Origin: Haplomitrium mnioides
Lineage: Eukaryota; Marchantiophyta; Haplomitriopsida; Calobryales
Reading direction: 5' to 3'
Length of the DNA stretch: 32,312 nt
NCBI GenBank assembly: GCA_049999725.1
Contig: JBNGIS010004247.1
Coordinates: forward strand, 143,517-175,828
Shown: positions 17,718-28,980 of the stretch, piece by piece
Layout: each line of letters opens with the position of its first letter
Numbering within the stretch: position 1 is the stretch's first letter
Program-made: the position numbers and the translations under genes
Notes under the pieces: model-generated
What the model was told of the DNA's origin: nothing
The model's input: only the letters and a program-made list of their open reading frames with translations
Databases searched by the model: none

Positions 17718-20148
17718 GTCATCAACTCTTCAACATCTTTCTTTCTTTGTCTTTTGGACATCGACTTGACTCTTTATAACTGGTACATGAGCATTGACAA
17801 CATGATTCTAAATTGTGTTTTCTGACTAGGCTACAACTAAAGTGAAAGCATAGTAAATTGAAGGGTGATGTAAAGCTTTCATGTCTATGAATGATTTGTT
17901 TTTGCTTCCATTAATAATTTTATTTTCCACACTCGATATGTTTTCAAGCTTTATATTTCATCATCCGACCCTTGTTCCCTATTTTTTTCTTTAGTGTCAG
18001 TTCTATGTTGTCATATTTCCACTTTTGTAACTTTAAGAGTTTCGGTTCTAACCTTATAGTAGCTCTTACTTCATCTATTTGTCTGGGACTCTTATAACTT
18101 AAACTAGATGATGTGTTACGAGAAAATATGGAGATCATAGCAAGGTAAATGAACACTCACATACAAAAATTGGAGCTCAAATTGACTTACATAGACTGAA
18201 CATCACCTCTGAAAAATCTTTCATAAGCAACAACGACACAATAAATAAGAGCACTTTCAATGAGTTAAATTTTATGTATGAAAATGTATGTGGTAGAGTT
18301 AAAATTTGATTAAGTTTCAAATTAGGTAGAGAGTGAAGCAATCAAATCAACAAAAGACAAACTGAAACTCTAAAGAGAAACTCAAGAAGATAAAGAAGGA
18401 GAAAATGTCTTCAAGTATGTACATGTGTTCTCTAATGCAGGAAGCTTATGCCTTTTTTTAATTTAAAATCTAGTATCTCTTATATTATGCTATATTAAGT
18501 ATGGGACCTAAAGTTAAGCAAAGTAGTGGGTGAAAAATATAAAAGGAAGACAAAACATATGAAGAGCTCTCTCTCTCTACAACCCTTTCTTTGACACCTC
18601 TCTAGTCTCCATAATTTCTCTCTTATTGCTTTCTTGTTTGCGTCTCACTACAGTGTGGAGTGAGAGTGTACTAGTAAAAGCATGATGTGTTGCTAAGATC
18701 TCTTTGGCATTTGCATTTCATGGGGTAACAAGAGGACCTTGCCCCTTGCAACAATAAAGTGAAGGAACTAGCCATTGGAGAAAGTCCACAACCAGCAAAA
18801 TGAGCATGCACACAAGCCAAGTCAAGTAGTAATCAAGAACCACCTAGACAAGAAGAGGCCATGTGGACCAAGAGCTATGAGGGAGTCGAGCTTGTTAAAA
18901 AAATAGGAACAAATGTAAGGGAGCAATAGTAAGCAAGAGATTGAGCCAAAAGCCAACAGAGACTAAGAAACAAATAGAGGGGAGATGGCAATAATGTCAA
19001 CCAAAGCAGGAGAAGCATATATTACAAGACATCAAGAGCAAGGCACCACCACAACTCCAACTCTGAGCACATCATCAGCAGATAACAAGGTCAAGGCAAC
19101 AATAATGGTGTGTGAAGATACAAGGAGCAACTAGATGAGGAGCTTTGAGAAATGGGAGATAATAAATAAACCAAAACCCTAAGGATTAGACATGTGCACA
19201 AAGTGGAGACCAACAACGACACAAAGGTATGGAAAGATTAAACAAGTTAAAGAAAAGTATACAAAGGAACGATGATGCAATACTAACTATTTGGCAAGAA
19301 AGAGAAATGAAGAAATAAACCAAGTTGCTAGAAAACATGGAAAAAGAGAACAAGTATAGTAGTAGTCAACTAAGAGGTTGTCCAAGACCACAAAGAACTC
19401 AAAGAAGATTGTATAAACAAATTTACGATAAGAGAACCAAGATAAAAATCCTACTAGAGCATCTACAAAAGAGCACAGAAACCAAGGGAGGGAAGTTGAG
19501 TGCCATATGAACCAACCCCAAGCTAGCAAGGGAGTTTACAAACATGGAGTCAGTAGTGAAGCAAGCACTTGACCAAAAGTAGCAATAAAAAAGAAAATGA
19601 GAAAAATAGAAGGCCTTTGTAAGGTAACCCTGTGAATTCTCCTCAACAAGTATAAACAACAACCTAAGAAAACTCTTTGTACCTACAAAAACGTGAAGGT
19701 AATAAGCACAAATGAGGAAATAAAGCCCAAACAAAACACTTAGAGAAATCAATGTGTGTAAAAAACAATGCCCATCTTATAATTGCAAAATTTTGACTAC
19801 ATTTCGATCTAAAAGGATCAAAACACCAATACATGGATTGAAAAAACCACCTACAAAACTTGTAAAAGCAATCATCACAAAGCTAAGTTGGATCTATATA
19901 GCAATAGGAGATAACCCTAAGAAGAAGGAGTAAACCAAGCCTCTACCATCATCCATTGGAACCACAAGGCCACATAGTACAAGTAGAAGAAAAAAAACAA
20001 CAACATATTGAGGTTGCTAATACTCCATATGTGGGGAATTAATAGAAGAGGTGAATTGACCAAGGGCATAGATGCACATCCATTTGAAGCAAGTTGAGTA
20101 CAACATCGAGAGCACACCCTATAGAAAACATAGCAAAATGGGGCCAAC
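17718..20148. other. Unassigned region
   Basis: I recognise no coding family on either strand. From about 18.7 to 20.1 kb the plus strand is strongly purine-rich and packed with stops in all frames; the longest frames (61-109 codons) show no domain. At about 18536 a TATAAAAGG in GAAAAATATAAAAGGAAGAC, followed by a CTCTCTCTC run, looks like a core promoter or part of an LTR. I could not find a paired copy to prove that. Confidence 0.35.
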
Positions 20149-20331
20149 ATGAGTGACCAAGAGCATGTAGCAAAAGAGTCATTAGCTGAGGGTGCCATCA
20201 AGCAAGTAGTACTAGGAATCAAGCTTCACCAAAAACATTTCTGCATTGAGGAAATTTCAAGAGGGAAACCAGTTGTAATGAACTGGAAAATTAGTTGTAC
20301 AAGGATAGACGACCATGTGAGGGGCAAGTAG
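20149..20331 (+). other. Short open frame, 60 aa, unrecognised
   Basis: The peptide (MSDQEHVAKESLAEGAIKQV and onward) contains a Lys/His-rich middle and ends HVRGK. It has no motif I can place in a family, no clear neighbour and no splice or promoter context. It may be a scrap of an old element or chance. I list it only because it is the most protein-like stretch in this dark region. Confidence 0.15.
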
Positions 20332-22004
20332 AAAATTCACCAAACTTTGAAGCTAACAAAGGTGTCAGCAAGTGAGGGGTTTATTCATCGGGGTTTGGGA
20401 CAATTGGCAAAGAGAGAGGTGGGAGTGGAGAATTGAGGGAGTAGACCATTGTGATGGGGTTTGCATGGGAGCTACATCAAGGAAATTTTGCCAACAAGCT
20501 GATCTCTAGCAGGGGAACATAGAGGCTTCTTGCTAAGAGAGAAAGACTTGTCTCCTCAAACCATGACTAGTGTAGGCTCTGCACTTCTTCAATAGTTTGA
20601 ATCCTAGAGTGTTCCACAGTTTTAGCTGTAGGCATTTTACCGCTAGACAATTGATGAGGATTCCTTTTTGAGGCTAGGTAGAGAAAGCTCAGTTGATCAT
20701 GAGCAAAGGGGATGCGTGGTTATTGTAGGCCAACATCAGATCCAATTGCAATTCATAGGCATTGAAGAATCCATGAGGAATTCCCCTCCAAGCAAAGAGT
20801 AGGAGGTGTAAGTTGGCAAATGTATGTGCTTTTAGTAACAGTGGTCAAGAGGACAACCTCTCCGGTGAGGGGAGTAATAAATGATTCACCTTATGAGAAT
20901 TGGAAAAACAACTACTCATCTCTTGGATGTGTGTTTATGGCATTGTGACTTTCAACATGAGGGAGTTGCATAGGACATTACATTGGACTTTGAGTTGGAG
21001 GAAGAGGGTCAGAAGAGCTAGCTGGCAGATTATTAGTAGATTAATAACTAGTTGAGGGCCAAAGTGGTGAAGAATATGGAGGGAAAATGAGGGCAATCTC
21101 AAGCTACTAGATATACAAAAGAGCCTCCCCAATCTAATATGAAGGTGACGAACTCATCTTAATAGTACTTGAGTTAAACAATTAAAAAAACAACTTTTGC
21201 AGATTTGTTAGAATTGTTTGGAGTAGATCTCTTATGTGATAGGTTGTAGCTAGAAGACCCTAGGAGCAAAGTTTAATTTTGTAGTAGGCTGTTGTTGTTA
21301 ATTACAATAAGATCAAAAAGGTTGAGGCGGCATAGCACCAATCAAATGAGAGAGAGAGTAGAACTCTTGTAGTAGACAAGCCTAAACTTTGCATCAAGGT
21401 AGATCAATTCAAATAGTCAACCCAAACCTAAATTTCCTATCATGAGAAGATGACCTAGAAAATGAAATAAAGTCAAAAAGTTTAAGACATGGATCAGTCC
21501 TTGACTTGCTGAAGTGCTTGATTCGAATGCACACCCTAAGTCTCCTATAATGGAGTGTGAAGCTCTTAAGCGCTCAAGCAATACAAGGGACAATCACTCC
21601 AAGCAAAAAGCATCATTGAAACTATAAATAGATGCATTGTGACTACTTGGGGTTGTATTTTACCTTTGGCAACCTCGAGCCAAGCCCAACACCAATATGG
21701 AAACCTTTAGGCATACTTATCAAACTCACAGAAAGAAAAGTCCCAATATGTAGACAAATCAAGCAAAACTATTTGACCTTGGAATAAAACAACTGCTACT
21801 TTCAACTAGGAATCACTAGTAAGTTCTTCTTTGATTTCTCGCTCAAGAAAAATTATTTTCAAATTCATACTTCAAAAATTACATCTTTTGAGTGTTGTGA
21901 ATTTTCTTACAAAGAGCTTTCCTTAAACTAAAATTTGCTTTATTCAAATATTTGTAGTATTTCCAAAAAACTTTATACTCAATATTTTCAGAAAATTAAA
22001 TTTC
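20332..22004. other. Unassigned region left of copia-2
   Basis: No coding similarity was found. Composition drifts from mixed to strongly AT-rich toward 22.0 kb. Nothing repeats at a scale I can see. Copia-2 inserted at its right edge. Confidence 0.4.
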
Positions 22005-22304
22005 TGTTAGAGTACTTTTAGTAACATACATAGAAATATAAGAGGATATATCATAACCTAGTATTAGAGTAGTAATACATGATTAGTACTATGTTAGGTT
22101 AACCCTGACCTAAGTTCAAGATAACTTAATCCTTATATTGATTATGACATTGTAACTTGTATTATGATGATTATTATGATTGAGAAGAGAAGAGGAGGAA
22201 GAGAGCTTGAGAGTGAGAAGAAGAGATTCACCATATTCATTTGTTGTGTGAGCTAATGGAGTGAGCACTTACATGATGTATAAGTTATACATCACAACAC
22301 AACA
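22005..22304 (+). repeat. Copia-2 5' LTR (300 bp)
   Basis: Starts TGTTAGAG and ends ACACAACA; nearly identical to 28683-28975. Preceded by the ATTTC duplication. A purine-rich block (GAGAAGAGAAGAGGAGGAAG) lies about 120 bases before its end in both copies. Confidence 0.96.
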
Positions 22305-25113
22305 CATTCTCAGCACTGTTCTATACTTGTTTTCTATATTTTTTTAAATTTTAAGAAAAATTTCAATAATTTTTATAATTTTTTTTTCTTTAAAAAAACA
22401 AAAAAAGTTCTTGAATTTTGATTCCTCATATTATATTTATATACTATTTTTTTCCACTGTTCATATCTTCTAAATAACTAAATTCCAATATTTTATAATT
22501 TTATATTATACTATATTGTTGAGATGGATTTCTTGAACAGCATGGGCAAATTCAAAATTTTTGAAGCAACCAAGCAGAGTTGGAGTGGCCTGGGGGAGGA
22601 ATCAAGGTTTCTCAGGAGAGGCGATCCTTTACCAATAAGAATCAACTGATTTGCTCAAGAATCGACTCACATATCAAGCAGATTGCAGTTTTCAAATTTT
22701 CAAAGATTCTTCATCATTTCTGAAAATTTTTGGATCAAACTCATCAGGAGAACAAGTGCAATTCAATTCTGAACAAGTACCAATTTGAATAGTCCGATTT
22801 GGTGAAGAATTGAGCAAGAAATCTTCAGATTTCAATCTATTGAAATCTTGAAGAAAATTTCAAAATCGAAGAGGAACAAGGCCGAATCGGGGATATATCA
22901 GTGTTTCAAAACTGACTAAAACTCTTCAAAAGGTCACCAAGGAGTTGAAACGGCAATCTATCACTATTTCGTATTTGAGAAAAGTTGAAAGTTCGACAGA
23001 GCCAAAAATTTGAACTTCGACATTTTTGAAAGTTCGACTATCAGAAAGTGCTATTCGGTGATGAAATAGTGATCCATCACTGTTTTTCCATTGAAATTTG
23101 AAAGTTCGAAGGGTGCGAATATAGCATTTTCTGAAAGTTCGAAACCCATTTTGTGAAATGACAACTTATCTGTGTTTCAGTGAAAGTTCGAAGGTGCCCA
23201 TTCGGTAAAATCTGAAAGTTCAAAGCTTCTTTTCAATCATTACATCAGTGCTTTATCACTGTTTTGGCTATATTCTATTTTATTTGAAGAGCTTCTTGAG
23301 AGGCAAAAAGGCAATTTATCTCTATTTCGATCTTTATTCATTATTTTATTGAAAGTTCGAAAGTTCTTTTGGTAAAGCCTCAAAGTTAGAAAGGCGCAAG
23401 GCATAACGGAAGCGACTAGTTATTGTTGTTTCAGCATTTTGAGAAAAATAAAAAATAACAAAACTATTCTAGCTCGGAGGGGAAGCCACCCCTTTGTATT
23501 TTTTCTAACCTCTTGGAAGAAGCCATGTGTCAGTATCCTATAAGCTACACTAAGGGCCTCCACTCAGTTGCAAGGGTGAGGATATAAGGTTGAAGTATAC
23601 AAAGAGCTTTGAGCTCTTATACCTCAATTCATTTTGTGTTCTTTTCTTATGGGATTAAGTGCTGGTCATTGGTGAAGCGACGGTAGCGTTGGATACCAAA
23701 GCTATTCTCCAAAGCGCGCGAAGCTACACCAAGCCTGCTAACTCTGCCGAAGCAAGGAGATATCTCACTGAAGCTATTCTAATTTGCCGAAGTTGCCAGA
23801 TTTCACCCCGAAGCTACTAAGTTTACCGAACTTACCTATACAAACTACCGAAGCACAAATTCACCCCCGAATCTAAGTATTCAACTAAACCTAGCTGTTC
23901 GTGAAGGGGGAGGATTCTGATTCTACAATTCAAGTTTTGTGCATCAAAATCGATCTTTGCTTCAGATTTGAAGACATAGAAGTGATTGCCTGATCCTGCA
24001 AACATTCTGAGCTCTTATTTGCACATTTTGATGAAGAATTGAGATCACATTGACCTCTGGGATTTCAGGGCTTATGAAACAGACCACCATAACATCAGTG
24101 TTATGACATTAACTGTTCAAGTGCATGGATTTTGATTCATGAAGCACATTTGGAGTTAGAAACAACCAGAACTATATTCTAGGATTCAAATTCAAGAACC
24201 TGACCTATATGGTTGACATTCAGATCATTTGAACTCCAAATTGACATACCAATGTCATCTGCATCTGTCAATTGAAGATTTCTAAGGCCATACATTTGTT
24301 TATCTAACTGATTCAACTCATATTTCATCCTTTGATTTTCTAACACAGGTCTATACACCTGTACTGTTACATATACATTCAGTTACTCTGTTTTTAACAT
24401 AATTATAAAATCTGAGATTGACATCAGTACAGAAAACAAAATCTGACATTTCAGAGAAAATTTGATAGCTTGAGATCTGACATTACCTATAATCTGTATA
24501 TTGGTCATAAAATATAAACAAATTACATCATACAGATACTCAAAATTCATAATCTAATTTACTAATTCAAAAACTGGTTCAAACATCCAAAATGATCAGT
24601 TGGCTCACAGATTCGGCATAATTGAGCTGGCCAAAGGCCACCACTAATCCACAGGGTTTGGATACAAATTTTGGACAACATCAGCTATCAGCATATATTT
24701 TTTGTCAAAAGAACAACAATATACAATCTGGTTCCAATACTCAGAACCTGATTACACATTTTGGATATTCAAGCAAACTTCATCAACCTGCTGCTGCCTG
24801 GAGGTGACAGTTGTTTGCATCCACATTTGTGGGTGACCTATTGACATCAACAACAATCTGCAACAACACTCAGTTTGGAGTTTACAGAGTCAACCCCTCG
24901 CCTTGTGCAAGAAGAAGAGGGAAGCTATTCTGATAATAACTCTGCTATAACTTTGTGTTACAGAACTGTACATTTCAAATATCTATTCATACTAAAAGCA
25001 TTCTGTTATAATAGAACAGAACTTTGCTTGTTCTTGAACATACAGAATCTTTTCTGTTTTTCAGCTTTTCAATTTACTTTCTTTCTTTCTGCTTAGACAT
25101 GTAGTCCCGTGGG
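22305..25113 (+). other. Copia-2 leader, non-coding, unusually long
   Basis: Copia leaders are usually a few hundred bases at most; this one is 2.8 kb. It has a T-rich start (22305-22510), a repeated TGAAAGTTCGA region (22986-23360), a stretch at about 23460-23660 with TATAAGG that resembles an LTR promoter and R region, a cluster of CCGAAGC motifs (23750-23870), and an AT-rich part from 24.0 kb with recurring ATCTGACATT-like words. I see no gene in it. Some of it may be a nested insertion. Confidence 0.55.
22986..23360 (+). repeat. Interspersed 11-mer repeat TGAAAGTTCGA in the copia-2 leader
   Basis: Exact copies start at 22986, 23027, 23099, 23132, 23181 and 23350, with near copies at 23011 and 23213. 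A second word, TATCACTGTTT or close variants, recurs between them (about 22960, 23076, 23168, 23255, 23318). This suggests decayed units of 60-115 bases. Confidence 0.8.
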
Positions 25114-25996
25114 ATGGAAAAACTCAGTTTTAAGAGTCTGACCATTGAGGGGGATAACTACCTCTCCTCGTCCATAGATGCTGCGGCACATCTGGTATCC
25201 AAGGGATTGGACACCACTATCCTCACAGATGAGGATGTTACTCCTCAATAGAAAGCCCAATCTCTGGTATTTTTAAGACATCATCTGTCACACCCACTGA
25301 AGCTGCAATACCTGAATGAGATCAAACCAAGGATTTTGTGGGACAGTCTGAAAGCCAGATTTGACCACACTAAAACTATCCATCTGCCTATTGCAAGGCA
25401 TGACTGGGTTAACCTGAGAGTTCAAGATTTTAACTCTTTCTAAATATAAAAGTGAACTATTCAAGATAACAAGCCAACTTACACTATGTAGTCAATCATT
25501 GACAGATGAGGAACAAATTGAAAAGACACTTTCCACTTTCCATCCATCAAACATGATTATGTCTGCACAATACAGGAATATGAACTTCAGAATATATTAT
25601 GAACTCATTGCATATCTCCTACTTGCAGAGAAACACCAGGACTTGTTACTTAGAAATTCTAAGACCAGACCCCGTAGTACTTTACGTGTTTTTCAGCCAC
25701 CTAAAACACACTATAATAGACCAACATTAACAAGAGGACAGCCAACTAAAAGATTTAGATTTGGTTCTAATCAGCAAAACTCAAATAGGGGCAAAGCTCC
25801 TATGACTGGATCTAGTAATTCACAATTCAGGGGGAGGGGCAGAAGCAGAGGATGCGCTGGAAAGTTTCTCCCAAGGGGAGACAAAGGTGCAAGATCTCAA
25901 AATAGAGGCAGAAACATGCCCTCAACCATCAATGCTAGAGACTTAAAAGAGATGCACCAGATGTGGTACACTAGGTCATGCTCACAAAATGTGTAG
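25114..25996 (+). pseudogene. Copia-2 Gag with CCHC knuckle
   Basis: Begins MEKLSFKSLTIEGDNYLSSS, the conserved N-terminal pattern of this copia lineage. The body includes LVFLRHHLSHPLKLQYLNEI and HLPIARHDWVNLRVQDF, then after a frameshift near 25440, LTDEEQIEKTLSTFHPSNM and YYELIAYLLLAEKHQDLLL, all in the order expected for a copia capsid domain. An Arg/Gly-rich basic tail (RGRGRSRG..) follows. The zinc knuckle at 25953-25994 reads CTRCGTLGHAHKMC, a perfect C-X2-C-X4-H-X4-C, but in a different frame from the preceding ORF (25499-25996), so a second frameshift lies near 25945. One in-frame stop is at 25249-25251. The start at 25114 is chosen by family pattern. Confidence 0.88.
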
Positions 25997-26090
25997 GATA
26001 CCAGTACACCTAGTGGCACTATATACCCAAGATTAGAGCAAACAAAATGACCAAGAAAACCATGGTGTATTCCTTGAGAAGCAAGACACA

Positions 26091-26396
26091 TTGAATGATT
26101 ATATTTTGAACAATGATGATCTGGCTGCTCTAGAGAATCATATGCTACAATCTGCACCTGATGTTCCTTTTTTGGATGATATTAATACCTGTATTATAGA
26201 CAGTGCTAGCACTCACACCATATTGAAGTGCAGGTCCTATTTTACGTCTATTACTCCTTCAAGTCAAAAGGTGATGACCATTATGGGAAGTAATCACATT
26301 GAAGAGGGGCTCGGACCAACCACTATCATATTACCAAGGGAACCAGGTTGCACATCAGATCTACGATATATGCGCATAGTGCAACTAAGAATCTGA
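26091..26396 (+). pseudogene. Copia-2 retropepsin-type protease
   Basis: The ORF contains CIIDSASTHTILKCRSYF, the active-site segment of copia proteases; the catalytic Asp codon is 26199-26201. The motif is Asp-Ser-Ala, not Asp-Ser/Thr-Gly; Ala at the third position also occurs in this copia lineage as I know it, so I would not call it a lesion with certainty. The C-terminal half drifts after about 26350 and shifts frame. It lies between the gag knuckle and integrase, as expected. Its role would be to cut the Gag-Pol polyprotein. Confidence 0.78.
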
Positions 26397-26589
26397 TCAG
26401 TTTCAAAGACATTAGAGACAATGGATTCCACTTGCATACAAGCACATGTAAAACTCAGGAAGTGATTCATATATTAAAGAACACTCCTGAGGGATCAAAA
26501 ATAAAAGAAACACTTTTTTGCGTATAACATAGGGTTTTATGTAACGCAAATTCAGAGTTTCCTAGTTGATGCAAAACACATTGACCAAG

Positions 26590-27417
26590 GCATACTATGG
26601 CATAAACACTTAGGACATCTTGGCACAAGCATGTTTCAGAAAATTCTAAAAGTGTCACAATCCATACCTCCTAGCGTTAGACCTCATATGCTCAATACAA
26701 ATTGCATCCAATGCTCTCAAGGCAAGCTCGTCCTACAACCAGCTATATCCAAAACTATAATGGATATTCCTAAGTTCCTTGAGCATTTACACGCAGATAT
26801 GTGTGGTCTTATCGACCCACCAAGTGGACCCTTTAGATACTTCTTGATCATAATCTGTGTGTTATCAAAATGGTCTCAAGTTTCGTTACTCTCTACCCAA
26901 AACTTAGTCTTTCATAGGATATTGGCTCACATTCTAAAATTGAAAGCTCAATTTCCAGAAAATCCAGTAAGAGTTCTAAGGGTTGACAATGCGAGAGAGT
27001 TTACGTCTAAGACTTTTGACGATTTTTGTATGACTGCGGGTATTGATACTTAGTACTTTGTGGCTCACGTCCATTTTCAAAATGGCATAGCCGAAAGAGT
27101 AATTAGAAGCAAATAAATAATAGCTAGACCCATGTTAATGCAAACCAAGTTACCAGTTTCTGCATAGCGTCACGTTGTACTGCATGCTGCTTCTTTATTG
27201 AAGTATAGGCCTTCAGCCTTTAATGCCATATCGCCTCACCAACTTGCCTATGGGGCTATACCCAATCTCTCTCATCTCCGAATTTTTGGTTGCCAAGTCC
27301 TTGTTCCAATTTTGGGACCAAAAAGGACTAAGATGGGTTCTCAACAATAGAAGGGCATATATGTGGGCTATGAATCCCCGTCGATTATACGATATCTGGA
27401 ACCATCCACGGCGGAAT
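26590..27417 (+). pseudogene. Copia-2 integrase
   Basis: The pre-integrase zinc region is LWHKHLGHLGTSMFQKIL (26593-26646), then CIQCSQGK (about 26704-26727), giving the HHCC set. The DDE triad is readable: Asp in LHADMCGLID (about 26787-26816), Asp in VLRVDNAREFTSKTF (about 26971-27015), Glu in FQNGIAERVIRS (about 27076-27111). The C-terminal part reads AYGAIPNLSHLRIFGC (about 27241-27290). Stops occur near 27052 and in the K-rich stretch near 27113, and there are frame changes after 27170. The body at 26631-27053 is open. Integrase ends abruptly at about 27417, where the sequence jumps to the end of RT. Confidence 0.88.
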
Positions 27418-27418
27418 T

Positions 27419-28270
27419 TTGATCCATCAAAGTACTTATACGAAGAAAGTCCTAAAACAATTCAATATGGACAAATCTCATCCATTGACATCTCTTATCG
27501 AGATTCGATCATTGGATAGAGATAAAGATTTATTCTGTCAACGGAATGACATAGAGCCTATCCTTGGATCTGAGATTCCATATCTCTCTGCTATAGGAGC
27601 TCTTATGTATTTGGAAAATCAAACTCGTCCTGATATTTCCTTTGTCGTGAACTTGCTTGCCAAACATAGTTCACAACCTACCATTAGGCATTGGAATAGA
27701 ATCAAGAGAGTTTTCAGATATTTACAAGGCACCATTGACATGGGACTATATATCCAAAGACATACTGATCAAATCCTAACCGGTTATGTGGATGCAGGAT
27801 ACTTTTCAGTTCCTAACGATGCTAAATCCCAAACCGCATATGTATTCCTCTATGGCTCTATAGCCATATCTTGGAAGAGAACTAAGCAAACTTTGACCTG
27901 CACATCTTCCAATCATGCAGAGATTATTGCTCTATATGAAGAGATTCGGGAATGTATTTACTTACGTAGGATGATAGATCATGTATATGTGTCTTGTGGT
28001 CTTCCTTGTTTATCTGACCCTACTGTCTTCTATGAGGATAATTTGGCCTGTATACAACAGATTTTGCAAGACTTTATCCACGGTGATAGTATCAAGCACA
28101 TCGCACCAAAATGTTTTTTTACGCATGAGCAACATGACAACACTATATCTATGCAGTTGATTGCCGAGAAAGGCAACATTGCTGATCTTTTTACTAAGGC
28201 TTTACCACTGATGCTGCATCGACGATATTACGATCTTATTGGACTTCGCCGATTATCCAGTTTTCTATGA
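27419..28270 (+). pseudogene. Copia-2 RT thumb fragment plus complete RNase H, 283 aa open
   Basis: The frame starts in the last part of reverse transcriptase (IHQSTYTKKVLKQFNMDKSH, residues 2-21), passes through the connection (YLSAIGALMYLENQTRPDIS, RHWNRIKRVFRYLQGTIDMG) and covers RNase H: GYVDAGYFS (first catalytic Asp), SSNHAEIIALYEEIREC (Glu), FYEDNLACIQQ (Asp), and the tail HIAPKCFFTHEQ and IADLFTKALP. The RT fingers and palm, including the VAKGFSQ and YVDD motifs, are missing. The 5' edge directly follows integrase with no intervening bases to spare, so a deletion removed the RT core. The ORF has no natural ATG at its beginning and is a remnant, though still uninterrupted to its normal stop at 28268-28270. 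Confidence 0.9.
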
Positions 28271-28682
28271 TATATCTCTTTATTTTTTATTATCTTTACC
28301 TTTTATATTGATTAGACGAGTATATCTTTTTACTGGCGGTGAATTATTCTTATGTTTTCCATATGATCANNNNNNNNNNTTTCCATATGATCAGCATTAT
28401 TATGTCTCCTTACATTCTGCTCTTCTGCGATTTTTATTGGCCTATAGCCATATGCTTTATCTTTTATATTGTTATCTTTCATTATTTTTCATATCTTTTA
28501 TCCATTGATCATGGTGGTTGTACTCTTTCCTTTGAATGAGTATGAGAGGGTTTTAATGAGACAACATCATTTTTCATCTTACATGGATTATATTGTGGGA
28601 GTTGCAGCCTGTTATCTTCATTTCATGCTTTTCTATATGTTACGATTGTTTACAACATTCCCATCTTGTAACCAAGGGAGAG
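28271..28682 (+). other. Copia-2 3' untranslated stretch with polypurine tract
   Basis: AT-rich and non-coding. The apparent frames here (28239-28699) are low-complexity, hydrophobic and partly run through Ns. The end, AACCAAGGGAGAG at 28670-28682, is the likely polypurine tract touching the TGTTAGAG start of the 3' LTR. Confidence 0.7.
28370..28379. other. Assembly gap, 10 Ns
   Basis: Ten Ns. The 14 bases before the gap (28356-28369, TTTCCATATGATCA) are identical to the 14 after it (28380-28393). Confidence 0.98.
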
Positions 28683-28975
28683 TGTTAGAGTACTTTTAGT
28701 AACTTACATAGAAGTATAAGAAGATATATCATAACCTAGTATTAGAGTACTAATACATGATTAGTACTATGTTAGGTTAACCCTAACCAAAGGTAAGATA
28801 ACTTAATCCTTATATTGATTAAGACATTGTAACTTGTATTATGATGATTATTATGATTGAGAAGAGAAGAGGAGGAAGAGAGCTTGAGAGTGAAAAGAAG
28901 AGATCACCATATTCATTTGTTGTGTGAGCTAATGGAGTAAGCACTTACATATTTTTTATACATAACAACACAACA
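28683..28975 (+). repeat. Copia-2 3' LTR (293 bp)
   Basis: Partner of 22005-22304, with TGTTAGAG..CAACA ends, followed directly by the ATTTC duplication. It is shorter by 7 bases because of indels near its right end. Confidence 0.96.
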
Positions 28976-28980
28976 ATTTC

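Larger units (their letters stand above)
22005..28975 (+). mobile_element. Copia-2: Ty1/copia element with perfect TSD, about 7.0 kb
   Basis: The direct LTRs at 22005-22304 and 28683-28975 start TGTTAGAGTAC and end CACAACA. The target-site duplication is ATTTC on both sides (22000-22004 and 28976-28980), exact. Order inside: a 2.8-kb non-coding leader, gag with zinc knuckle, protease, integrase, a deletion where the reverse transcriptase core should be, RT thumb plus RNase H, a 3' untranslated stretch with a 10-N gap, a polypurine tract, and the 3' LTR. Gag, protease and integrase have stops or frameshifts; the RNase H part is open. By eye the LTRs differ at about a dozen sites plus small indels. 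No clear initiator-Met primer-binding site follows the 5' LTR. Structure, ends and TSD make the element boundaries secure. Confidence 0.96.

Noticed and set aside
19287-19752. Minus-strand hydrophobic frames as membrane proteins
   Set aside because: They are the complement of a purine-rich strand, which yields Phe/Leu/Ser/Cys-rich frames by composition alone. No start context or family similarity.
20149-20331. LINE endonuclease start or host exon
   Set aside because: NWKISCTRID loosely recalls the opening of a LINE endonuclease, but no later endonuclease or RT motif follows, and there is no support for a host exon.
28239-28699. Frames across the N gap as a membrane protein
   Set aside because: AT-rich 3' untranslated sequence of copia-2; translations include undetermined residues and overlap each other.
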